NCBI RefSeq assembly: GCF_009765775.1
Contig: NZ_LMUU01000158.1
Location: 1-60,573 of the forward strand
DNA length: 60,573 nucleotides
Origin: Beijerinckia sp. L45
GTDB lineage: Bacteria; Pseudomonadota; Alphaproteobacteria; Rhizobiales; Beijerinckiaceae
Direction: 5' to 3'
Part shown: positions 1-8,197 of the stretch, piece after piece
Layout of the letters: the number at the start of each line of letters is the position of its first letter
How positions within the stretch are numbered: the first letter of the stretch is position 1
Program-made: the position numbers and the translations under genes
The notes under the pieces: model-generated
Database searches by the model: none
The model's input: only the letters and a program-made list of their open reading frames with translations
Told to the model about the DNA's origin: nothing

Positions 1-855
1 CTGGGGCTGGCAGCGTCCCTGGAAACGCGCTCGGAGCATCCGGTTGCAACAGCCATCATCAAGGCCGCTCAAGCCGAAGGCCTTGCGTTGCAGGCGGCGG
101 AAGCCGTTGAAGCACGGCCCGGCCTCGGCCTCGCGGGGCGCGTCGCCGGACGCGCCGTTCTGATCGGCACGGGCCGCCTGATGCGCGACGCTGGCGTGAA
201 TTGCGCGGGGCTCGACGAGACGACCGGCCCCGACGCGCCGGTCTTTGTCGCGGTCGATGGCCGTCTGGCGGCCGTGATGACGATCGCCGACGGGATCAAG
301 TCAGATGCTGCTGCGCTGGTCGCCACGCTGCGCGACAAAGGCATCGCTGCTGTCATGATAACGGGGGACGTGCAGGCGACCGCCGATGCGGTCGCAAACC
401 TGTTGGGGATCGAGTCGATCGCCGCCGAGGTGCTGCCGCAGGACAAGGTCGCGGCGCTCCAGGTTTTGGCCGATGATCGGCGCGTCGCCTTCGTCGGCGA
501 CGGCATCAATGACGCACCGGTGCTGGCAGCAGCGGACGTCGGCATCGCTGTAGGCACGGGCACGGACGTCGCGATCGAGGCGGCGGACGTGGTGCTGATG
601 GCGGATCGACTCGATGCGGTCGCCGTGGCTATCGATCTCAGCCGGGCGACGATGCGCAACATTCGTCAGAATCTGTTCTGGGCCTTCGCCTACAACATCG
701 TTCTGATTCCGGTGGCGGCCGGTGCGCTCTACGCGCCCTTGGGGCTGCTGCTGTCGCCGATGCTCGGCGCCGGCGCGATGGCGCTGTCCTCGGTCTTCGT
801 GGTGACCAACGCGCTGCGCCTTCGCAGCTTCGGTCGCAGCGCCGTCACGGGTTAG
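1..855 (+). CDS. Copper-type P1B-ATPase, C-terminal part (5' end outside window)
   Basis: The reading frame is already open at base 1, so only the last 284 residues of a heavy-metal-pumping P-type ATPase are present. The fragment begins just before the P1B signature SEHP (codons 12-15), which belongs to the nucleotide-binding domain. It then shows the TGD of the actuating hinge (MITGDV) and the GDGINDAP motif of the phosphorylation domain. The last two membrane helices follow (LFWAFAYNIVLIPVAAGALY and a second hydrophobic run before the end). The N-x6-YN pattern near the first of these helices is typical of Cu+ exporters (CopA/ActP), but the CPC metal site lies upstream of the window, so the metal is inferred. 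The stop codon TAG overlaps the opposite-strand pgl stop in the 4-bp sequence TTAG. Confidence 0.9.
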   Translation: MGLAASLETRSEHPVATAIIKAAQAEGLALQAAEAVEARPGLGLAGRVAGRAVLIGTGRLMRDAGVNCAGLDETTGPDAPVFVAVDGRLAAVMTIADGIKSDAAALVATLRDKGIAAVMITGDVQATADAVANLLGIESIAAEVLPQDKVAALQVLADDRRVAFVGDGINDAPVLAAADVGIAVGTGTDVAIEAADVVLMADRLDAVAVAIDLSRATMRNIRQNLFWAFAYNIVLIPVAAGALYAPLGLLLSPMLGAGAMALSSVFVVTNALRLRSFGRSAVTG

Positions 856-1586
856 GCGCTCGGCGTTAGATCGCCGGCCGCTGCCGTGTCGCAGAACACG
901 ATAAGCCGCCCGGACGTCTCCACGTGAGAGGCCGGCAACGTGGGATCCTTGTCCAGCACGCGCGTCAGCATCGCGTGCTTCGCCGCGCCGGCGACGAGGA
1001 AAGCGACATTATGGCTCGAGTCGAGGCACGGGTATGTGAGCGAGATGCGGGGCTCCGGCTTGGCGCCGATCACCGCGGTGACCCAGGCGTCGCGCTCGTG
1101 CAGGGCCTGGGTACCGGGAAACAGCGACGCCGTATGGCCGTCATCGCCGAGACCGAGCAACGTTACGGCGAACAGTGGACGTCCGGAATCGAGCGCCGTT
1201 TTGCCGTAGAACGCCTGTAGCGTGCGTTGGTAGGCCGCCGCGGCCTCTTCCGGCGTGCCGCTCTCCGTTTCGACGGGATGCACGTTGTCCGCCGGGATCG
1301 GGACGTGCGAAATCATCGCCTCGTTGGCCATGCGGAAATTGCTGTCGGGGTGATCTTTCGGCACGAAGCGCTCGTCGCCGAAGAAGAGGTGCACGCGCGG
1401 CCAGTCGATTGCGGCCCGATATTTGTCGGTGGCGAGAAGCGTATAGAGCGCCTTCGGCGTCGAACCGCCCGATAGATTGAGGGCAAACGGTCCTGTGCTG
1501 CCGGTGATCTCGTCGACCAGCCAGTCGGCGATGCGCGCGGCGAGCGCGGCGGAGTCCGCGCTGACGTCTAAATCCGCTCTCGGCAT
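852..1586 (-). CDS. pgl: 6-phosphogluconolactonase
   Basis: Hydrolyses 6-phospho-D-glucono-1,5-lactone to 6-phosphogluconate, the second step of the oxidative pentose phosphate and Entner-Doudoroff routes, in the cytosol. The 244-residue protein has the Pgl/NagB-type fold signatures LNLSGGSTPKALY near the N-terminus, FFGDERFVP, and the lactonase motif GLGDDGHTASLFPG. Length is normal for the DevB/SOL family. I chose the ATG at 1586 because the start MPRADLDVS overlaps the stop codon of the upstream HAD gene by one base (TGATG), which implies translational coupling. A longer in-frame start at 1649 would run deep into the HAD gene and is unlikely. It is the last gene of the zwf-HAD-HAD-pgl run and converges on the ATPase gene with overlapping stop codons. 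Confidence 0.95.
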   Translation of the reverse strand: MPRADLDVSADSAALAARIADWLVDEITGSTGPFALNLSGGSTPKALYTLLATDKYRAAIDWPRVHLFFGDERFVPKDHPDSNFRMANEAMISHVPIPADNVHPVETESGTPEEAAAAYQRTLQAFYGKTALDSGRPLFAVTLLGLGDDGHTASLFPGTQALHERDAWVTAVIGAKPEPRISLTYPCLDSSHNVAFLVAGAAKHAMLTRVLDKDPTLPASHVETSGRLIVFCDTAAAGDLTPSA

Positions 1587-2410
1587 CAGCGCGCTCCCTG
1601 ATTGAGGATGAACTTCTCGACCGCTTCGGCGAAGCCCTCGTGGTCGCAATCCGCGGTGACCGCGTCGGCCTCGTCCTTCACGTCGTGCGACGCGTTGCCC
1701 ATCGCGATGGCGAAACCGCTTTTCTTGAACATGTCGACGTCGTTCGGCATGTCGCCGATCGTGGCGATCTCGGAGGTCGGAATGTTCAAGTGCTTGGACA
1801 GGTATTCGACGACGCCGCCCTTATTGGCTTGCGGGTGCGTGACGTCGAGATAATAGGGCTGTGACAACGCGGCCGAGACCTTGGTGCCGAACCGCTCCCG
1901 TACCTTGCGCGCACATTCTTCGATGCGGTCGTGATCGTCGCTGACACCGACGATCTTGACGGCCTTGTCGATCTTGGCGCCGAAATCCTTCACCACGATC
2001 GGCTCGAACTGAACCGTCTTCTGTTCGCGGGCGACGTGGGGGGCGTCGCGCCAATGCACCAGCCACTCGTTGCCGGCGTAGAGCCAGGCGTCGAGCTTGT
2101 GATCGAGAATCATCGTCACGACATCGCGGGCAACGTCGCCGGGCAGCACACGCTCCTCGATCGGCGAGAGATCGGGATTGACGAAGAGACCGCCGTTGAA
2201 GCCGGCGATCGGCGTCGCGATGTGGAGCGGGTCGATGAGCATCGCCATGCCCTTCGGCGGCCTGCCGCTGGTCACGGCGAAGCGGACGCCGGCCTTTTCC
2301 ATCGCGGCGACGGCGGCGACGGCGCGATCGGTGAGCACCTTCTCGTGGGTGACCAGCGTGCCGTCGACATCGGCGAGGAGCAGAGAAATCTTACCGGGTT
2401 TGCGTTTCAT
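1586..2410 (-). CDS. Cof-type HAD-IIB sugar-phosphate phosphatase, copy 1
   Basis: A 274-residue HAD-superfamily phosphatase of the Cof/IIB type. Motif I is DVDGTLVT (first Asp the nucleophile) near residue 15, motif II is the Ser of TSGRPP, and motif IV is GDMPNDVDMF near the C-terminus, with a IIB cap domain between. Enzymes of this family dephosphorylate sugar phosphates and similar small phosphates with Mg2+; the substrate cannot be read from sequence. The gene sits six bases downstream of a second gene of the same family and is coupled to pgl by a one-base overlap, so it is very probably transcribed with zwf. The two proteins align along their whole length (DxDGTLVT, SxRPP, FNGG, DAWL, QxYYLDVT, AMGNA), so this looks like an old tandem duplication. 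A role in clearing or repairing pentose-phosphate side products is inference from position. Confidence 0.88.
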   Translation of the reverse strand: MKRKPGKISLLLADVDGTLVTHEKVLTDRAVAAVAAMEKAGVRFAVTSGRPPKGMAMLIDPLHIATPIAGFNGGLFVNPDLSPIEERVLPGDVARDVVTMILDHKLDAWLYAGNEWLVHWRDAPHVAREQKTVQFEPIVVKDFGAKIDKAVKIVGVSDDHDRIEECARKVRERFGTKVSAALSQPYYLDVTHPQANKGGVVEYLSKHLNIPTSEIATIGDMPNDVDMFKKSGFAIAMGNASHDVKDEADAVTADCDHEGFAEAVEKFILNQGAR

Positions 2411-2416
2411 CGGGAC

Positions 2417-3244
2417 TCACGCTCGTGTGGCGCGCGGCAGAACATAGCGCTCCATGGCAACGGCAAAGCCGTCATGTTCGTTCGACTCGGTGGTGAAATT
2501 GGCGATGCGTTTGAGATCGTCGATCGCATTGCCCATCGCGATCGTCATGCCGGCGACGGCAAACATCGGCATGTCGTTGGCGGCATCGCCGATCACCGCG
2601 ACCTGGGTCAGCGGAATGTCGAGGAAGCTTGCGATACGTTTGACCGCGTAGCCCTTGGTGGCGATCTGCGGGGTCACATCGAGGTAATAGGCCTGCGAGC
2701 GCCTGGCGCTGGCGAGGGTGCCGAGGCGCTGCTGCAGCACGCTTTCGCAACGCGCCAGCAGCTCGGGATCCTTGGTCGAGCCGACGAGCTTGCCGACCTT
2801 GCCGAGGTACGGCTCGAACGTCTTTGCGACGACCGGCTCGGCCTGGATCGTGTGGCGTTCCTTGGGGACATAGGCCCCATCGGGATTGCTGACGTACCAG
2901 ACGTCGTTGGTGAACAACCAGGCATCGACGCCAAGTTCGGCGAAAGTCGCGAGCGCGATGCGCGCGGCTTCGGCGGGCACCAGGATCTCTTCGATGATGC
3001 TGAGATCGGGCTTGAGCAGCGCGCCGCCGTTGAACGCACCGAACGCGCTGGCGATCTTGAGCGGTTCCCGCATCATCGCGAAGCCGGCAGGCGGCCGGCT
3101 CGACACCAGGGACAAGGCGATGCCGGCCTCCGCCAGAAGCCCGGCGGCGTGGATCACGCCATCGGTGAGGCGCTTGTCCGGCGTGACAAGCGTGCCATCG
3201 ATGTCGGAGACGACGAGCCTGATCCGGTGCGCCGGTGCCGTCAT
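2417..3244 (-). CDS. Cof-type HAD-IIB sugar-phosphate phosphatase, copy 2
   Basis: A 275-residue paralogue of the preceding phosphatase. It carries the nucleophile motif DIDGTLVT, motif II SSRPPAGF and motif IV GDAANDMPMF, so all catalytic Asp residues expected for an active HAD are present. The ATG at 3244 (MTAPAHRIR) was chosen because it overlaps the zwf stop codon in an ATGA tetranucleotide; longer in-frame starts run into zwf. Compared with copy 1 the acid motif has Ala-Ala instead of Met-Pro and the cap differs in several positions, so the two may have different substrates. Position between zwf and pgl suggests a substrate related to glucose-6-phosphate oxidation, but that is inference. 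I know of no standard name for it. Confidence 0.88.
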   Translation of the reverse strand: MTAPAHRIRLVVSDIDGTLVTPDKRLTDGVIHAAGLLAEAGIALSLVSSRPPAGFAMMREPLKIASAFGAFNGGALLKPDLSIIEEILVPAEAARIALATFAELGVDAWLFTNDVWYVSNPDGAYVPKERHTIQAEPVVAKTFEPYLGKVGKLVGSTKDPELLARCESVLQQRLGTLASARRSQAYYLDVTPQIATKGYAVKRIASFLDIPLTQVAVIGDAANDMPMFAVAGMTIAMGNAIDDLKRIANFTTESNEHDGFAVAMERYVLPRATRA

Positions 3245-4791
3245 AGGGCGAGCCACTTCCGGCCGTCGGCGGCGAGCATGTCGTCGGCTTCCTTCGGCCC
3301 GGCGCTGCCGGCCTCGTACCAATGGACGGCGTCGTTGCCGGCGGCCCAGGCGTCCAGCAGGGGCTGCACGACGGCCCAGCCGCCTTCGACGTTGTCGGCA
3401 CGCTGGAACAGCGTGGCGTCGCCGATCAGGCAATCATAGATCAGCGTCTCATAGCCGGTCGACGGCGACGACTTGAAGTAGTCGGAGTAGCGGAAGTTCA
3501 TGTTGACGTCGGACAGCCGCACCTTGCGGCCCGGCTCCTTCGCGGAAAACCGCATCTGGATGCCTTCGTCCGGCTGAATGCGGAAGATCATCCGCGAGGC
3601 CGAGAGCTGTCCGTCGTCGATGTCGCGGAATAGCACCCCCGGCGCCTTCTTGAACTGGATCGCGATTTCGGTCTTGCGCGCGGTCATGCCCTTGCCGGTG
3701 CGGATGTAGAATGGCACGTCGGCCCAGCGCCAATTGTCGATCCACAATTTAAGCGCGATGTAGGTTTCCGTCCGGCTCTTCGGATCGACATCCGGCGACT
3801 GGCGGTAGGCCTGCATCGGCTTGCCCTTGACCTCGCCGAACACGTACTGGCCGCGAACCGCGTTCTTCAGCGCCTCTTCCGGCGAGACGCGGCGGATCGC
3901 TTCGATTACCTTGGCTTTTTCCGCGCGGACGGCATCGGCATCGAACGAGTTCGGCGCCTCCATCGTCATCATCGCGAGCAGCTGGAACATGTGGTTCGGC
4001 ATCATGTCGCGCAGTGCACCGGTCTTGTCGTAGAAGCCGCCGCGCGATTCGACGCCGACCGTTTCGGCAGCGGTGATCTGCACGTGATCAATGTGATCAC
4101 GGTTCCAGATCGGCTCGAACATGAAGTTGGCGAAGCGCAGAACCATGATGTTCTGCACCGTCTCCTTGCCGAGGAAATGGTCGATACGAAAGATCTGATC
4201 CTCGTCGACGATGTTGAGGATCTTCTTGTCGAGCGCCCGCGCCGATTCCAGATCGGTGCCGAACGGCTTCTCGATGATGACGCGGCGAAAGCCGTTCTCT
4301 TCCTTTTTCAGCAGTCCGGCGTTGCCGAGGCCCTCGACGACGGGGCCGAAAAACTGCGGTGCGGTGGCGAGATAGAAGACGACGTTGCGGTGGCTTTTAC
4401 CCTCGAGAAGTTCGTCGACCTTGCCCTTCAGGCCGTCGTACATCCCACCGTCGGTGATGTCGCCGCTGAAGTGATAGACGCGCTCCTGCAGCCAGGCGGT
4501 CGCCTGCGCGTCCATCTTCACCTGGCCGGCCTCGCCACTGCCGCCCTCGACGATCTCGCGCACCGACTGGATCAGCTCGACGCGGAACTTCTCCTCGTCC
4601 GGATCGCCGCGGTTGATGCCGACGATGGCGAAGTCCTGATTGAGCAGGCCCTCGTTCACCAGGTTGTAGATTGCCGGCATCAGCAGCCGCTTGGTCAGAT
4701 CGCCCGAGGCGCCGAACACCACGAACACGCAGGGCGGGGCGACGGCTGTCCCTTTTTTCGAGTCCGGCTTGTTGAACGGCATCTCATTCAT
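3241..4791 (-). CDS. zwf: Glucose-6-phosphate 1-dehydrogenase
   Basis: Oxidises glucose-6-phosphate to 6-phosphogluconolactone with NADP+ (or NAD+), the entry step to the oxidative pentose phosphate and Entner-Doudoroff pathways. The 516-residue protein has the dinucleotide-binding motif GASGDLTKR at residues 28-36, the IEKPFGTDL motif around 172-180 and the active-site signature RIDHFLGKE at 201-209, whose His and Lys are the catalytic and substrate-binding residues. Length is usual for the family. Start ATG at 4791 lies ten bases downstream of the gnd stop codon, so gnd and zwf should be co-transcribed. The stop overlaps the HAD phosphatase start (ATGA). Confidence 0.97.
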   Translation of the reverse strand: MNEMPFNKPDSKKGTAVAPPCVFVVFGASGDLTKRLLMPAIYNLVNEGLLNQDFAIVGINRGDPDEEKFRVELIQSVREIVEGGSGEAGQVKMDAQATAWLQERVYHFSGDITDGGMYDGLKGKVDELLEGKSHRNVVFYLATAPQFFGPVVEGLGNAGLLKKEENGFRRVIIEKPFGTDLESARALDKKILNIVDEDQIFRIDHFLGKETVQNIMVLRFANFMFEPIWNRDHIDHVQITAAETVGVESRGGFYDKTGALRDMMPNHMFQLLAMMTMEAPNSFDADAVRAEKAKVIEAIRRVSPEEALKNAVRGQYVFGEVKGKPMQAYRQSPDVDPKSRTETYIALKLWIDNWRWADVPFYIRTGKGMTARKTEIAIQFKKAPGVLFRDIDDGQLSASRMIFRIQPDEGIQMRFSAKEPGRKVRLSDVNMNFRYSDYFKSSPSTGYETLIYDCLIGDATLFQRADNVEGGWAVVQPLLDAWAAGNDAVHWYEAGSAGPKEADDMLAADGRKWLAL

Positions 4792-4801
4792 CGGTCAGCC
4801 C

Positions 4802-5776
4802 CTATTTGCGTTCGACGTGGCCGCCGAATTGGAAACGCATCGCCGAAAGAAGTTTTTCGCCGAACGTATGTTGCTGCCGCGAGCGGAAGCGCGCGAACAG
4901 CGAGGCGGAGAGGACTTCCGCCGGAACCGCCTCCTCGATCGCCGCCTCGATGGTCCAGCGGCCTTCGCCGGAATCTTCGACGGAGCCGGAGAACCCTGCC
5001 AAGGTCTCGTCTTTCGCCAGGGCGATCGAGGTCAAGTCCAGCAACCATGATGCCACGACACTGCCGCGACGCCAGACTTCGGCGATATCGGGCAGGTTGA
5101 GGGTGAAGCGCTGGTCTTCCGGCAGGCTTTCCGACGCCTTGTTCTTCAGGATGTCGAAGCCTTCCGCATAGGCCTGCATCATCCCGTATTCGATGCCGTT
5201 GTGGATCATCTTGACGAAGTGGCCGGCACCGGCGGGACCGGCATGGATGTAGCCGTGCTCGGCACGCTGATCATGCGCCTCGCGGCCGGGCGTCAATTCG
5301 ATGCTGCCAATGCCGGGCGCCAGCGCCTTGAAGATCGGGTCGAGGTGGTCGACCGCCTCTTTGGTCCCGCCGATCATCATGCAGTAGCCGCGCTCGAGGC
5401 CCCAGACGCCGCCGGACGTACCGACGTCGACATAGGTGATCTTCTTTTCGCGAAGTTCCGCGGCACGGCGGATGTCGTCCTTGTAGAAGCTGTTGCCACC
5501 GTCGATGATGATGTCGCCGGGTTCGAGCGCGGCGGCGACGGTCTTGATCGTTTCCTCGGTGATCTTGCCGGCCGGCAGCATGATCCACAGCGCGCGCGGC
5601 GCTTTCAGTTTCTTGATGACGTCTTCGAGCCCCGTGGCGCCGGTCATCCCTTCGCCAGCGAGCTTGTCGACCGCCTTGGCGTCGACGTCGAAAACGACGA
5701 TCTCGTGACCTGCATTCTTGAGACGTCGGGCGATGTTGCCCCCCATGCGTCCCAAACCGACAACACCAAGCTGCAT
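4802..5776 (-). CDS. gnd: 6-phosphogluconate dehydrogenase, decarboxylating, short (YqeC/GndA-like) type
   Basis: Converts 6-phosphogluconate to ribulose-5-phosphate, CO2 and NAD(P)H. The protein has 324 residues, the short bacterial form rather than the roughly 470-residue form. It starts with a Rossmann motif GLGRMGGN (residues 7-14) and has the substrate motif [13 protein letters not shown], the catalytic Lys and following HN in [16 protein letters not shown], and the C-terminal EDSGEGRWT stretch. I chose the ATG at 5776 because the Rossmann fold begins at once; the longer in-frame start at 5896 would add 40 residues translated from a GC-rich palindromic repeat. Cofactor preference cannot be called safely. 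Ten bases separate it from zwf. Confidence 0.95.
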   Translation of the reverse strand: MQLGVVGLGRMGGNIARRLKNAGHEIVVFDVDAKAVDKLAGEGMTGATGLEDVIKKLKAPRALWIMLPAGKITEETIKTVAAALEPGDIIIDGGNSFYKDDIRRAAELREKKITYVDVGTSGGVWGLERGYCMMIGGTKEAVDHLDPIFKALAPGIGSIELTPGREAHDQRAEHGYIHAGPAGAGHFVKMIHNGIEYGMMQAYAEGFDILKNKASESLPEDQRFTLNLPDIAEVWRRGSVVASWLLDLTSIALAKDETLAGFSGSVEDSGEGRWTIEAAIEEAVPAEVLSASLFARFRSRQQHTFGEKLLSAMRFQFGGHVERK

Positions 5777-5814
5777 GAACGATCTCCGTGTGGGCGGCGA
5801 GAGCCGCGAGAAAG

Positions 5815-5924
5815 CTCCTCTCCGCCTTGCGGGAAGAGGCTGGGAGTGGGGGTCGTCGTGTCCTTCACCAGCGGCGAAGAACACCAGGACCTCCATCCCT
5901 GACCCTTCCCCGCAGAGGGGAAGG
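5815..5924. repeat. Hairpin-rich intergenic repeat between tkt and gnd
   Basis: The 168-bp gap between the tkt stop and gnd start carries two inverted repeats: CCTCT/AGAGG arms at 5817-5821 and 5835-5839, and CCTTCCCC/GGGGAAGG at 5904-5911 and 5917-5924. The second lies just beyond the tkt stop and could slow or end transcription, though it has no T-run. The sequence style (CCCTTCCCC, TTGCGGG) resembles the element at 18455-18540, so a dispersed GC-rich repeat family is likely. Whether tkt is co-transcribed with gnd is therefore uncertain. Confidence 0.45.
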
Positions 5925-5944
5925 GGACAGACGGCGGTTTGACT

Positions 5945-8029
5945 TTAGGACTGATGCAACGCGATCTGATGACGGGCAGCTTCCAGCACCTTCTCCGGCG
6001 TAAAGCCGAATTTCGTCAGCAGGTCCTTCAGCGGCGCGGACGAGCCGAACGTGTGCATACCGATGATCGAGCCCGAGGCGCCGGCATAGCGGTCCCAGCC
6101 CATCACGGCCGCCTGTTCGACGGTGACGCGGGCCTTGAGCTCTGGCGGCAGAACGGAGTCGCGATAGGCCTGATCCTGCTTCTCGAACAGTTCCCAGCAC
6201 GGCATGCTGACGACGCGGGCGCCAATGCCCTCGGCCTTCAGCGTCTCGTAGGTCTGGACGCAGAGCCCGACCTCGCTGCCGGTGCCGATCAGGATCACCT
6301 GCGGCTTGCCATCCGCCGCGTCGGCCAGGACGTAAGCGCCTTTGGCGACGCCCTTGGCGGAGGCATAGACGGAACGGTCGACCGTCGGTAGCGCCTGCCG
6401 GCTGAACACCAGCGCCGCCGGATTGTGGGTGAGATTCATCACCACGCGGTAGGTTTCGGTGACCTCGTTGGCATCGGCGGGGCGGAAGGTGAAGAGGCCC
6501 GGGATCGAGCGCAGGCCGACGAGATGCTCGACCGGCTGATGCGTTGGGCCGTCCTCGCCGACGCCGATGGAATCGTGGGTGAAGACGTTGAAGTTGTGCA
6601 GCTCCATCAGCGCCGACAGCCGGATCGGCGGGCGCATGTAGTCGGAGAAGACGAGGAAGGTCGAGCCGAAGGCGCGCAGGCCGCCGAGCGCGAGGCCGTT
6701 CACCGCGGCGCCCATGCCGTGCTCGCGGATGCCGAAATGCATGTTGCGGCCGCCGGGCGTCTTGCCCTCGAGCGACAGGGCATCCTTGATCGTCGTCTTG
6801 GTCGAGGGCGCGAGATCGGCAGAGCCGCCGATGAACCAGGGGCAAGCCTTGGCGATGGCGTTGATCACCGTGCCGGAGGCGTCGCGCGACGCGACGCCTT
6901 TCGGGTCGGCCGGGAACACCGGCAGGTCCTTGTCCCAGCCTTCAGGCATCGTCCGGGCGATGATGTGGTCGATCTCGGTCGCCAAGTCCGCATGCGTCGT
7001 GCGGAAGTCGGCAAACGTCTTCTTCCACTCGGCGTTAAGCTTGGCGCCGCGGACGCCGATGCCCTCGTTAAAGTGCTGGTAGACGCCTTCCGGCACCAGG
7101 AACGAGGAGTCCTCCGGCCAGCCGTAAAATTTCTTCGCGCCCTTGATCTCGTCGACGCCGAGGGCGTCGCTGTGCGCCTTCTGCGTGCCCTGCTTGGTCG
7201 GCGCGCCGTAGCCGATGATGCTGTTGACGACGATCATCGTCGGTCTGTCGGTCGTCGCCTTGAAGGTCTCGAGCGCCGCGAGGAGCGCTGCCGTATCATT
7301 GGCGTCACGAACGTGCAGCACGTTCCACTGGTAGGCCTCGAAACGCTTGGCGACGTCTTCGCTGAAGGCGAGGTCGGTGTGGCCTTCGATGCTGATCGTG
7401 TTGGAATCATAGATCCAGCAGAGGTTCGACAGGCCGAGGTGACCGGCGAGCGAGGCGGCCTCGCTGGCGACGCCTTCCATCATGTCGCCGTCGCTGCAGA
7501 TCGTATAGACGTTGTAATCGAAAAGGGTCGCGCCGTCCTTGTTGTAGCGGTCGGCCAGCCAGCGCGGGGCCATGGCCATGCCGACGCTGTTGCCGCAGCC
7601 GGCACCGAGCGGCCCGGTCGTGGTCTCGACGCCCACGGTGAAGCCGTATTCCGGATGGCCCGGCGTCTTGCTCGACAGCTGACGAAAGTTCTTGATGTCC
7701 TCGAGCGTCAGCGCCGGTTCGTTCTTGCCAGCCGCCACTTTGATGCCGGTGAGATGGATAAGTGTATAAAGCAGCAGCGAGGCATGGCCGCAGGACAGCA
7801 CGAAGCGGTCGCGGTTCGGCCATTCCGGATCGGCGGGATCGTAGCGCAGCACGTCCTGCCAGAGCGTGTAGGCGACCGGCGCCATGGCCATCGGCGTCCC
7901 GGGATGGCCCGAGTTCGCCTTCTGCACGGCATCCATGGTCAGCGTACGGATCGTGTTGATCGCCAGCTGGTCCAGCGCGCCGCTATCGGACGTCGTATCG
8001 ATCACGGATTGTGCTGCTGCATTCGACAT
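5945..8029 (-). CDS. tkt: Transketolase
   Basis: Thiamine-diphosphate enzyme that transfers two-carbon ketol units between sugar phosphates in the non-oxidative pentose phosphate pathway and the Calvin cycle. The 694-residue protein shows the N-terminal GHPGTPMAMAP motif, the TPP/Mg site beginning GDMMEGVASEA and continuing to the Asn-containing YDSNTISIEGH, and in the pyrimidine domain the catalytic Glu region GIREHGMGAAVNG. A GGAG Shine-Dalgarno sequence lies about ten bases before the ATG at 8029. No other Calvin-cycle genes are nearby, so the likely role is with gnd and zwf downstream on the same strand. Confidence 0.97.
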   Translation of the reverse strand: MSNAAAQSVIDTTSDSGALDQLAINTIRTLTMDAVQKANSGHPGTPMAMAPVAYTLWQDVLRYDPADPEWPNRDRFVLSCGHASLLLYTLIHLTGIKVAAGKNEPALTLEDIKNFRQLSSKTPGHPEYGFTVGVETTTGPLGAGCGNSVGMAMAPRWLADRYNKDGATLFDYNVYTICSDGDMMEGVASEAASLAGHLGLSNLCWIYDSNTISIEGHTDLAFSEDVAKRFEAYQWNVLHVRDANDTAALLAALETFKATTDRPTMIVVNSIIGYGAPTKQGTQKAHSDALGVDEIKGAKKFYGWPEDSSFLVPEGVYQHFNEGIGVRGAKLNAEWKKTFADFRTTHADLATEIDHIIARTMPEGWDKDLPVFPADPKGVASRDASGTVINAIAKACPWFIGGSADLAPSTKTTIKDALSLEGKTPGGRNMHFGIREHGMGAAVNGLALGGLRAFGSTFLVFSDYMRPPIRLSALMELHNFNVFTHDSIGVGEDGPTHQPVEHLVGLRSIPGLFTFRPADANEVTETYRVVMNLTHNPAALVFSRQALPTVDRSVYASAKGVAKGAYVLADAADGKPQVILIGTGSEVGLCVQTYETLKAEGIGARVVSMPCWELFEKQDQAYRDSVLPPELKARVTVEQAAVMGWDRYAGASGSIIGMHTFGSSAPLKDLLTKFGFTPEKVLEAARHQIALHQS

Positions 8030-8197
8030 ACGTCATCTCCAACGCGGTTTGGCAAATCTGACGCCGACGAAAGGGCTCGAGTTCCGGGCGTCGACGACTG
8101 CGTTTCTATACCTAGCAAACGGCGACGTGTTAACGCCCTAGGCCATTTTCGGTCCCGCAATTCGCGAATTTGATGGCACCTTCGCGGAGAACGAGGA

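Noticed and set aside
1931-3439. Long open frame on the plus strand opposite the HAD and zwf genes
   Set aside because: It lies fully antisense to clearly recognisable genes and its translation has no domain likeness; a GC-rich codon shadow.
8060-8085. Near-EcfG promoter upstream of tkt (GGAAC-N17-CGTC on the minus strand)
   Set aside because: The -10 half differs from CGTT at its last base and the match is therefore too weak to list beside the two perfect sites.
6425-8173. Plus-strand open frame of about 580 codons opposite tkt
   Set aside because: Antisense shadow of transketolase with Arg/Asp/Gly-rich nonsense composition.
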